A stretch of 64,000 bases of DNA from Rhizobacter sp. (GTDB lineage Bacteria > Pseudomonadota > Gammaproteobacteria > Burkholderiales > Burkholderiaceae_C). Position numbers and translations under genes: made by a program. The DNA is taken from assembly GCA_019635355.1 (NCBI GenBank), contig JAHBZQ010000001.1, positions 496,001 to 560,000 of the forward strand. Reading direction: 5' to 3'. Positions 36,275 to 43,036 of this stretch are shown here, piece by piece; within the stretch, counting starts at the first letter, position 1; every line of letters starts with the position of its first letter. The notes below the pieces were generated by a model, which made no database searches, was not told the DNA's origin, and saw only the letters and a list, made by a program, of their open reading frames with translations.

Positions 36275-37299
36275 GCAGCAGCCCTTTGGGCGAGCGGCGC
36301 CGGCGCGGCGCCGATGAAGGGCTCGGCCGCCAGGTCCCACAGCATCGTCTGTGCGTCGCCCAATTGCAGCGTGAGGCGAGCGCCGGGCTGCACGGTGCCG
36401 ATGTCGGCGCAGGCGATGCCGTGCGACTCGAAGACCTCCTGCACCACCTCGGCCTGCGCTTCGCGCACGCTCAGCAGATAGCCGTAGCTCGGGAAGGCGC
36501 AGAGCCAGCGCAGGTGCGCCGCGAACGCAGCGTCACCCCTCTCGTGCCAGCCGGGTGTGCCAGGCGGCAGCGGCAGGCGCGCGAGGTCCACGTGCGCACC
36601 GGCCCCCGAGCACTCCAGCAGCATCAGCAGCGTGCCCAGCACGCCCGCCATGCTGATGTCCTTGCCGGCGTCGCACAGGCCCGCTTCGGCGATCTGCGGC
36701 AGCAGCGCCAGGTCGGCGCGCAGCCGCTCGGGCGGTGCCGAGGTCGAGGCGTTCCAGAACGGGTGGCCGCCCTGCCACGCGCCTCGCAGGTCGACGGCCA
36801 TCAGCAGCCGGTCGCCGGGCCGCGCCGCGAAGCTGCTGATCAGGCGCTTGGCGCGGCCCAGCACGGCCACCGCCAGCTGGCCATGGCCCGCATGCAGGTT
36901 GCTGTGGCCGCCGACCAGTGGCACGCCATAGCGCTCGCAGGCGGCGCGCATGCCGGCGATGAGCTGCTGCGCCGTCTCGGAGTCGGCCGCCCACAAGGCG
37001 TCGACCACGGCGGTGGGGCGCCCGCCCATCGCGGCGATGTCGCTCAGGTTGACCATCACGCCGCTGTAGCCGGCGAACCAGGGCATGGCCGCGACGAAGT
37101 CTTGCACCAGGCCTTCGATGGCGAGCAGCAGGTGGCCGTCGCCGGTGCCATCGGGCAGCACGGCGCAGTCATCGCCATTCGGCACGCTCGTGAGGCCGGC
37201 CACTGCGCCCAGCTGCGGCAGCACCGCGGCGATGTCGCGCTTGTGTGCGAAGCCGCGGCTCTGGCGCAGGGCCTCGGCGAGTTGCGTCAGGTGGTTCAT
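36271..37299 (-). CDS. nitF: NitF, AIR synthase-like protein (sll0787 family)
   Basis: 342-residue PurM/ThiL-type ATP-binding fold. Recognisable: TSVPNGDDCAVLPDG, YSGVMVNLSDIAAMGGRPTA (family motif for Mg-ATP binding), GGHSNLHAGHGQLAVAVLG and DAGKDISMAGVLGTL. In Mycobacterium this unit is fused to the acetyltransferase (MSMEG_0567); here the two are separate neighbours. The reaction is unknown but ATP-dependent activation or cyclisation is the family theme. Confidence 0.9.
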   Translation of the reverse strand: MNHLTQLAEALRQSRGFAHKRDIAAVLPQLGAVAGLTSVPNGDDCAVLPDGTGDGHLLLAIEGLVQDFVAAMPWFAGYSGVMVNLSDIAAMGGRPTAVVDALWAADSETAQQLIAGMRAACERYGVPLVGGHSNLHAGHGQLAVAVLGRAKRLISSFAARPGDRLLMAVDLRGAWQGGHPFWNASTSAPPERLRADLALLPQIAEAGLCDAGKDISMAGVLGTLLMLLECSGAGAHVDLARLPLPPGTPGWHERGDAAFAAHLRWLCAFPSYGYLLSVREAQAEVVQEVFESHGIACADIGTVQPGARLTLQLGDAQTMLWDLAAEPFIGAAPAPLAQRAAA

Positions 37300-37306
37300 C
37301 GCCGTG

Positions 37307-37876
37307 TCAGTTTTGCGTGAGCACGAAGCCGGCATACGGCGTGGTGCACGGCGGGTAGTGCGCGAGCGAGGCGCGCATCCAGCCGTGCGGCCGGCCGTGC
37401 AGCTCGCGCATCTCCAGCAGGTCCCAATTCAGGCGCTGGAAGAGCGGCACGTTCTGCGCCTGCACGTGCGCGAGGAATTCGTCGCAGCCGAGCGCATGGG
37501 CGCTGCTCACGGCGAGGCGAATAAGGCTCGTGCCCAGCCGCTTGTGCTGCCGCCAGTCGGCCCGCACCGCCAGGCGCGAGCCCCACCACACGCCGGGCGC
37601 GGCCTGGTGGATGCGCACGGTGCCGATCACCTCGTCGGCCTCGCCGGCCAGGCAGGTGAGCGCCACCAGCGAGCGTGTGCTCGGCTCGTGGCGGTCGATC
37701 TCGTCGAGGTCGTCGCCCACGAAGAGGCCTTGCTCTTCGCAGAACACCTGACGGCGCAGCGCCAGCGCTTCGCGTTCCATCCACGCGTCGCTGGCCCACT
37801 GGATGCGAAAGCCCTGCGGCGTGTACGACGGGTCGAGCTCGCACCAGGGCTGCGGTTCGAAGGCGTGAAGCTGCAT
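37307..37876 (-). CDS. nitE: NitE, GNAT N-acetyltransferase (Sll0786 family)
   Basis: 189-residue GNAT fold: VIGTVRIHQAAPGVWWGSRLAV and the acyl-CoA loop DWRQHKRLGTSLIRLAVSSA. Starts at ATG 37876 (in-frame codons continue to 37939 but overlap the radical-SAM gene). Conserved Nit1C member adjacent to nitF; acceptor unknown. Confidence 0.88.
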   Translation of the reverse strand: MQLHAFEPQPWCELDPSYTPQGFRIQWASDAWMEREALALRRQVFCEEQGLFVGDDLDEIDRHEPSTRSLVALTCLAGEADEVIGTVRIHQAAPGVWWGSRLAVRADWRQHKRLGTSLIRLAVSSAHALGCDEFLAHVQAQNVPLFQRLNWDLLEMRELHGRPHGWMRASLAHYPPCTTPYAGFVLTQN

Positions 37877-37887
37877 CGTGTGCTCCT

Positions 37888-39012
37888 TCAGACGGCGAGC
37901 GGGGCTTCGTAGCGAGACAAGGTGGAGCAGGCCGCGCAACGCCCGCAGCCGGCCTTGATGTCACCAGCGTGCAGGCCGGCATCGGCCACCCGCCGGCCCA
38001 GCGGCTCCAGCACGCTGCGCATGAACTCGGCCGACGGCGCGGGGCGGTCTTCGAGCGGCGTGCCGCTGATGGGCACGAAGGGCACGACGAAGGGGTAGAC
38101 GCCCATCGCCAGCAGGCGCTCGCTGGTGGCGAGCAGCAGCTCGGCGCTGTCGCCCAGGCCGGCGAGCAGGTAGGTGCTGACCTGCCCCCGGCCGAACACC
38201 TCCACCGCCGCCTCGAACGCATCCCAATAGCGGCTCATCGGCACCTCGGCCTTGCCGGGCAGGATCTGGCGGCGCAGCTCGTCGCCGATCACTTCGAGGT
38301 GCATGCCCAGCGTGTCGACGCCCGCGTCCTTCAGGCGCTGGAACCACGCATCGGTGTCGGGCGGCTCGCACTGCGCCTGCAGCGGCAGGTCGACCGCGGC
38401 GCGGATCGCCTCGGCGCTCTCGCACAGCACTTTCGCGCCACGGTCGGGCGTGGGTGGCGTGCCGGTGGTCATCACCATGTGCTTCACGCCGTCGAGCTCG
38501 ACCGCGGCTTTCGCCACCTCGGCCAGCTGCGCCGGTGTCTTGTGTGCGATGGTGCGCCCGGCCGCGAGCGACTGGCCGATGGCGCAGAAGCGGCAGGCCT
38601 TGCGCCGGCTCTCGTAGCGGATGCAGGTCTGCAGCACGGTGGTGGCGAGCACGTCGCTGCCGTGCAAGGTGGCGATGTGCGAATACGGGATGCCGTCGGC
38701 CGTGCTGCGCGCATAGAAGCGAGGCTGCCGCGGGAAGCTCACGCTCGCGATCGGGATGCTGCCGCGCCGAAGCACGCTGTGGCCGTCGGGCCCGGGCGCG
38801 TCGGCGACGAAGGGCGAGCTGAACGCGGTGTGCGTGTGCACCGGCACCATCAGCGTTACGCCGTCGATCGTCACCGCCTTGTGGTCCGACGGGCCGGCGC
38901 CGCCGCGGCGGCTGGCCGCGCCAGCAGCAGGGTCGAGCAGGCGCAGGCCCTGCGACTGCAGCTCGGTCATCAGGGCGCGCGAGGCCTCGGGCATCGCGAG
39001 GGCTTCAGTCAT
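37888..39012 (-). CDS. nitD: NitD, MSMEG_0568-family radical SAM protein
   Basis: 374 residues. The cluster-binding cysteines are C130, C140 and C143 in QTCIRYESRRKACRFCAIGQ, a C-x9-C-x2-C spacing in place of the usual C-x3-C-x2-C. A second cysteine set CGRCAAC lies near the C-terminus and may bind an auxiliary cluster. The intervening barrel reads VMTTGTPPTPDRG and LGMHLEVIGDELRR. Overlaps the nitrilase gene by 8 bases. Reaction unknown; part of the Nit1C core. Confidence 0.9.
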   Translation of the reverse strand: MTEALAMPEASRALMTELQSQGLRLLDPAAGAASRRGGAGPSDHKAVTIDGVTLMVPVHTHTAFSSPFVADAPGPDGHSVLRRGSIPIASVSFPRQPRFYARSTADGIPYSHIATLHGSDVLATTVLQTCIRYESRRKACRFCAIGQSLAAGRTIAHKTPAQLAEVAKAAVELDGVKHMVMTTGTPPTPDRGAKVLCESAEAIRAAVDLPLQAQCEPPDTDAWFQRLKDAGVDTLGMHLEVIGDELRRQILPGKAEVPMSRYWDAFEAAVEVFGRGQVSTYLLAGLGDSAELLLATSERLLAMGVYPFVVPFVPISGTPLEDRPAPSAEFMRSVLEPLGRRVADAGLHAGDIKAGCGRCAACSTLSRYEAPLAV

Positions 39013-39997
39013 GGGGTGCTCCTTCGGGCAACGAGAGGGCGGTTTCTGTCGACGGCGCAGAGGGCCACGGCTGCGTGGTGCTGGTCGCATCGCGGCGGAT
39101 CACCAGGCTCAGCAGCTCGGGGCGCGCGTAGTGACCCACCGAATCCATCATGCGTTTGCGCTTGGTGATGAGCGCCATGTCGAGGTCGGCGATCACCAGG
39201 CCCTCGCCTTCGGTCAGCGGCTCGGCGAGGTACTTGCCTTCGGGCGAGACGATGGCGGTGTGGCAGCCCCCGCGCAGCGCGCCCTGCAGCTTCTCGTCGG
39301 CCGTGACGGCGCGCACCTGCGCCTCGTGCAGCCAGCCGGTGGCGTTGACGACAAAGCAGCCCGACTCCAGCGCATGGTGGCGGATGGTCACGCCCATCTG
39401 GTCGGCAAAGATCTGCCCGACCAGCGAGCCGGGGAACTGCGCGCAGTGGATCTCTTCATGCTGCGCCATCAGCGCATAGCGGGCGAGCGGGTTGTAGTGC
39501 TCCCAGCAGGCGAGCGCGCCGACGCGGCCTACGTGGGTGTCGACGGTGGTGAGGCCTGCGCCATCGCCCTGGCCCCACACCATGCGCTCGTGATACGTCG
39601 GCGTGATCTTGCGGCGCTTGAGCAGCAGGCGCCCGTCGGCGTCGAAGATGACCTGCGTGTTGTAGAGGCTGCCGTGGTCTCGCTCGTTGACGCCGAGCAC
39701 GATCACCATGCCGGCCTCGCGCGCGGCGGACGCCACCGCATCGGTCAGCGGCCCCGGCACGGTGGGTGCGCGCTCCATCAGGAGCAGGTGCGCCGGCCCC
39801 TGCTGCACCGGCGGCTGCACGAAGCTGAAGTAGGGGTAGTAGGGCACGAAGGTCTCGGGGAAGACGATCAGCTCCACGCCCTTGCGCGAGGCTTCGCGCA
39901 CGGTCTCGAGCACGCGGGCGAGCGTGCCGTCGGCACTCTCCAGATCGGGCGAGATCTGGGCCGCCGCGGCGCGCACCGACTTCGGCTTCGTGCTCAT
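39005..39997 (-). CDS. nitC: NitC, Nit6803-type nitrilase
   Basis: 330-residue nitrilase-superfamily thiol enzyme. The Glu-Lys-Cys triad is complete: E48 (VFPETFVPYYPYF), K130 (KRRKITPTYHE), C164 (GALACWEHYNPLARY), each offset by the same five residues from those of Synechocystis Nit6803. Such enzymes hydrolyse aliphatic and aromatic nitriles to acids; genetic work links the Nit1C nitrilase to cyanide use. Sits second in the operon, one base after nitB. Confidence 0.94.
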   Translation of the reverse strand: MSTKPKSVRAAAAQISPDLESADGTLARVLETVREASRKGVELIVFPETFVPYYPYFSFVQPPVQQGPAHLLLMERAPTVPGPLTDAVASAAREAGMVIVLGVNERDHGSLYNTQVIFDADGRLLLKRRKITPTYHERMVWGQGDGAGLTTVDTHVGRVGALACWEHYNPLARYALMAQHEEIHCAQFPGSLVGQIFADQMGVTIRHHALESGCFVVNATGWLHEAQVRAVTADEKLQGALRGGCHTAIVSPEGKYLAEPLTEGEGLVIADLDMALITKRKRMMDSVGHYARPELLSLVIRRDATSTTQPWPSAPSTETALSLPEGAPHD

Positions 39998-39998
39998 T

Positions 39999-40481
39999 TC
40001 AAAGCGTCCAGGTGTCGAGGATGAAGGCGCCCTCTTTGCGATGCAGGAGCACGATGTCGAGCACGTCGAGCGGGTTGATCGGGCGGATGCCTTCGATCAG
40101 CGCCCCTTCGCCGTGGCCGTAGAGCGCCTGCAGCGCGAAGCGGCAGGCGTAGACCTTGCCGCCCTCGGCGATGAACTTGCCGATCTGCTCGTTGAAGTTC
40201 TGGTGGCCGGGGAAGGCCGCGTCGCCCAGCTTGGGGAAGCCACGCTTCACGCCCAGCGTCACGCCCGGGCCGTAGAGCAGGATCGAGGTGTCGAAGCCCT
40301 TGCGTTGCAGTCGCGTGGCCTGCAGCAGGTTGACGAAGCCGATCGAGCCTTCGAAGGCCACGGTGTGAAAGGTGACCAGCGCCTTCTCGCCGGGCTTGGC
40401 CTTCACGTCCTCGAACACCTTCTCTTCGTAGTCGACCAGGAAATCGCCCTTCTGGGCGGCGGGGTGGGTGACCTTGGGCAT
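39999..40481 (-). CDS. nitB: NitB, MSMEG_0572/Sll0783-family protein
   Basis: 160-residue uncharacterised protein, first gene of the Nit1C operon and named in databases as a nitrogen-starvation response protein. Conserved: KGDFLVDYEEKVFEDV, KALVTFHTVAFEGSIGFVNL, LYGPGVTLGVKRGFPKLG and NEQIGKFIAEGGKVYACRFA, a DsrE-like alpha/beta pattern. ATG 40481 follows the predicted sigma-54 promoter by about 45 bases. Confidence 0.9.
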   Translation of the reverse strand: MPKVTHPAAQKGDFLVDYEEKVFEDVKAKPGEKALVTFHTVAFEGSIGFVNLLQATRLQRKGFDTSILLYGPGVTLGVKRGFPKLGDAAFPGHQNFNEQIGKFIAEGGKVYACRFALQALYGHGEGALIEGIRPINPLDVLDIVLLHRKEGAFILDTWTL

Positions 40482-40536
40482 GGGATGAGTCCTCGCGTGG
40501 TGGTTGGGCCGGCACGGCGCCGGACGCTCCTCTCTT

Positions 40537-40552
40537 TGCGAGCGACATGCCA
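40537..40552 (-). promoter_or_regulatory. Predicted sigma-54 promoter of the Nit1C operon
   Basis: On the minus strand the sequence reads TGGCATGTCGCTCGCA. Against TGGCACG-N4-TTGCW it matches 10 of 12 defined positions and has the invariant GG and GC separated by exactly 10 bases. Transcription would begin near 40526, giving a leader of about 45 bases before nitB. Nit1C is nitrogen-regulated elsewhere, consistent with NtrC or a NitA-like activator; none is adjacent here. Confidence 0.6.
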
Positions 40553-40570
40553 CGCCGCGGCGCGAGCGGC

Positions 40571-40747
40571 CGATCAACATGCGATCAACGGGGCGTCGTG
40601 CGCATGGCGCGTGTCGAAGGACCACCGCAGGCACGCCGATGCGCCCCGCACCACGAGACGGCAGCCGATGCAATCAATGCACCCGATCAATGGCCGGCGT
40701 GCACCTGGAAAGGCCGAGCATCACGAGGGCGAGCCCGTGCAATCAAG
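40571..40747. promoter_or_regulatory. Five ATCAA direct repeats in the nitB-mocR gap
   Basis: C(G/A)ATCAA occurs at 40571, 40582, 40671, 40684 and 40740, all in the same orientation, as two close pairs (11 and 13 bases apart) plus a single copy. ATCAA is rare in DNA this GC-rich, so the cluster is unlikely to be chance. MocR-type regulators bind directly repeated sites, so these are candidate operators for the divergent regulator at 40771. The 289-base gap has no other evident gene. Confidence 0.5.
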
Positions 40748-40770
40748 CCGTGCGACAGGCACACTGGGCC

Positions 40771-42159
40771 ATGCCGTTCACGCACTGGATCACGCGCATC
40801 CGCCAGAGCAGCCTGCCGGCGTATCAGCTCATCCCCGAGCTGATCGCCGAAGACCTGCAGCAGGGCCGGCTGGCCCCGCGCCAGCGCCTGCCGCCGCTGC
40901 GCGAGCTGGCCGTCACGCTGCAGCTCAACTACACGACGGTGGTGCGCGGCTTCGCCTCGGCCCGCGAGCGCGGGCTGATCGCCTCACGGCCCGGCATGGG
41001 CTCTTATGTGCGCGGCTCCTTCATCGGCCTGCCGCTGCGCGCCGGCACCGGCGCCGAGATGACGATGAACATGCCGCCCGAGATCGAGGACCACCCCGCG
41101 ATGCAGGCGCTGCAGCAGAGCGCCGCCGAGGCCATCACCCACTCGACGCTGCACGACCTGATGCGCTACCAAGACTTCGGCGGCACCGCGCACGACCGCG
41201 AGCTCGCCGCGCACTGGCTCGCGCAGTGGGTGCCCGAGGCCACCGCCGACCGGGTGCTGGTGGCGCCGGGCATCCACGCCGTGCTGCTGGCGCTGGTGTC
41301 GATGCTGGTGAAGCCGGGCCAGAGCCTGTGCGTCGAGAGCCTGGTGTACCCCGGCCTGAAGGCCATTGCCGCGCAGCTCGGCACCCAGCTCCTGCCCATC
41401 ACGATGGACGAGCACGGCCTGGTGCCCGAGGAGCTGGAAGCCGCGTGCAAGAGCACGCCCGTGGGCGCGATCTACCTCTGCCCCAACATCCACAACCCCA
41501 CCACCGCCACGCTGCCCATGCGCCGCCGCGAGCAGATCGCCGACATCGCGCTGCGCTTGAGCATCCCCATCATCGAAGACGACGCCTACGGCATGCTGCC
41601 CGCCGCCACGCCGCCGGCGCTGGCCGACTACGCCGGTGCGTTGACCTACTACATCAGCGGCCTCTCGAAGTGGCTGGGCGCCGGCATGCGCGTGGCCTAT
41701 GTGCTGGCGCCGACGCACGCCGCCCAGCAGCGCCTGGCCGGCGCCCTGCGCGCGACGACGGTGATGGCCTCGCCGTTCATCAACGCGGTGGTCTCGCACT
41801 GGCTTGAGCAGGGCCACGGGCGCGAGGTGCTGGCGGCGGTGCGGGCGGAGTGCGGGTGGCGCAGTGCGTTGATGCGCGAGCGGCTGGGGGCGTTTGGGCT
41901 AAGGGTGCACCCGCAGGGGTTCCATGGGTGGCTGCCGTTGCCGGAAGGGGATGCGGCGGCGGGGTCGTCGGCGACGCAGATTGCGAGTGCGTTGCGCGAG
42001 CTGGGGGTGGCGGCGGTGGCGGCGAGTGCGTTCTCGACGGATCGGCAGCCGCCTGAAGGGCTGCGGTTGTGCCTGGGGGGTGGGTTGAATCGGGATGACT
42101 GCGGGCGGGCGTTGAGGGCTGTGGAGCGGGCGCTTGGGGCGGCGGAGATGTCCGAGTGA
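40771..42159 (+). CDS. MocR-type (GntR-aminotransferase fusion) regulator
   Basis: 462 residues. N-terminal GntR winged helix (about 15-80; APRQRLPPLRELAVTLQLNY, RERGLIASRPGMGSYVRG) fused to a fold-type-I aminotransferase-like domain with the PLP-lysine motif YISGLSKWLGAGMRVAYV. Members sense amines or amino acids through PLP. It is head-to-head with the Nit1C operon, whose known regulator elsewhere is an unrelated sigma-54 activator. The last third of the gene shifts visibly to G-ending codons (from about 41830). Confidence 0.88.
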   Translation: MPFTHWITRIRQSSLPAYQLIPELIAEDLQQGRLAPRQRLPPLRELAVTLQLNYTTVVRGFASARERGLIASRPGMGSYVRGSFIGLPLRAGTGAEMTMNMPPEIEDHPAMQALQQSAAEAITHSTLHDLMRYQDFGGTAHDRELAAHWLAQWVPEATADRVLVAPGIHAVLLALVSMLVKPGQSLCVESLVYPGLKAIAAQLGTQLLPITMDEHGLVPEELEAACKSTPVGAIYLCPNIHNPTTATLPMRRREQIADIALRLSIPIIEDDAYGMLPAATPPALADYAGALTYYISGLSKWLGAGMRVAYVLAPTHAAQQRLAGALRATTVMASPFINAVVSHWLEQGHGREVLAAVRAECGWRSALMRERLGAFGLRVHPQGFHGWLPLPEGDAAAGSSATQIASALRELGVAAVAASAFSTDRQPPEGLRLCLGGGLNRDDCGRALRAVERALGAAEMSE

Positions 42160-42505
42160 TTGTTCTTACTGGAACGTCATGTCTCAGTGACAGCGGTTCT
42201 GCGGAGTTGATGACGCCTGGAAGTCAATCAAGAGAAACCAATCTAAGTCCGGCTGGCTGGTGACATTACCCTCAACGCCCGCAGTTCTGCGTGCATAAAC
42301 TCGTTGGTCCTATGCGCCTCTGAGAAGGTCACTTGAAAAAGCACGAGGTTGGGCCGCTCGGCTTTCCGCAGTCTTGCCCTGATGGCCCATTGGATCGGCA
42401 CCTTTCCAAGATCTGACGCCATTCACGGTGCAACGATGTGACATCATCCCCATCCCGCCACGGGCCGATAAATCACCGGCTCTACAAAGCGGAGGAGAAG
42501 AAGAG
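42160..42505. other. 346-base intergenic region at the left edge of the AT-richer island
   Basis: Base composition falls sharply just after the mocR stop. No repeat, tRNA or integrase remnant is recognisable. A 59-codon minus-strand frame (42243-42422) is open but has no binding site. A GATAAA element at 42467-42472 could be a -10 box for the plus-strand genes, without a good -35. GGAGGAG at 42491-42497 is the binding site of the next gene. Confidence 0.4.
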
Positions 42506-43036
42506 ATGACCACCGTACCCCCCGCCCCTCCGGCTGGAGCTGAAGGCGCGCCACCGCCACCGCCACCGCCACCGCCACCGCCACCGCCACCGCCACCGCC
42601 ACCGCGGGTGCACTACGTCGAGGCGGCTCTTAGACACATGAAGGACGCAGACGCGCTGCTTCTGAGCTCTCGCTTGGCGAATTCGGGTCAGCTGTATGGC
42701 TTTGTTGCGGAGTGTGGCCTTAAGGCTCTATTGGTCGTCTGTGGCGTGGTCCCAGACGCTAACGGTGAGATCCCCTCAAAGCATCGATTTCGGCAGCACG
42801 TGCCAGAACTGCCAGATCGGATCGTTGCGGAAGGGCACCTCATTCCAGACGCATCCAGAGCAACACAGTACCTGACAAGTCTTGCCCATCTTGGAAAGTT
42901 CGGAGACTGGTCGATCGACCATCGATACTGGCGAGAAGCCGCCCTACCCGTTACATCGTTGCCGGCATGGAAAGCCGCTGCTGAGGAGATTCTTCTGATG
43001 CTCGACAAGGCCAAAGAGAATGGAGTCTTGACATGA
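42506..43036 (+). CDS. Polyproline-tailed HEPN-like protein (island gene 1)
   Basis: 176 residues; I do not recognise a named family. Residues 5-33 are a low-complexity Pro/Ala segment including 18 consecutive prolines (16-33). Residues 34-170 look all-helical and HEPN-like: SGQLYGFVAECGLKALLVVCG (61-80 region) matches the long second helix, and GDWSIDHRYW with AWKAAAEEILLML matches the ending. A strict R-x4-6-H RNase motif is not present (R94-x3-H98 is the nearest). ATG 42506 has GGAGGAG 8 bases upstream. It overlaps gene 2 by 4 bases. Codon use is unlike the surroundings. Role unknown; possibly the effector or an adaptor. Confidence 0.75.
   Translation: MTTVPPAPPAGAEGAPPPPPPPPPPPPPPPPPPRVHYVEAALRHMKDADALLLSSRLANSGQLYGFVAECGLKALLVVCGVVPDANGEIPSKHRFRQHVPELPDRIVAEGHLIPDASRATQYLTSLAHLGKFGDWSIDHRYWREAALPVTSLPAWKAAAEEILLMLDKAKENGVLT
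42551..42604 (+). repeat. (CCACCG)9 hexanucleotide repeat
   Basis: Nine perfect tandem copies of CCACCG inside island gene 1, encoding 18 prolines. Being a multiple of three, slippage would lengthen or shorten the proline run without changing frame. Polyproline this long normally stalls ribosomes unless EF-P acts, so the tract may also throttle translation of the operon's first gene. Confidence 0.95.

Noticed and set aside
42243..42422. 59-codon minus-strand frame left of the island
   Set aside because: Has an ATG and plausible composition but no ribosome binding site, no recognisable domain and no neighbour logic; left out as a gene.
42310..42513. 67-codon minus-strand frame overlapping the start of island gene 1
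   Set aside because: Overlaps the binding site and start of the real gene, lacks a binding site of its own and has low-complexity content.
42551..42604. Phase-variable repeat switching the gene on and off
   Set aside because: The unit is six bases, so gain or loss keeps the frame; only protein length can vary.
42776..42808. Catalytic R-x4-6-H motif of toxic HEPN RNases in island gene 1
   Set aside because: Only R94-x3-H98 is present, so an RNase claim is not supported from sequence; kept as HEPN-like fold only.
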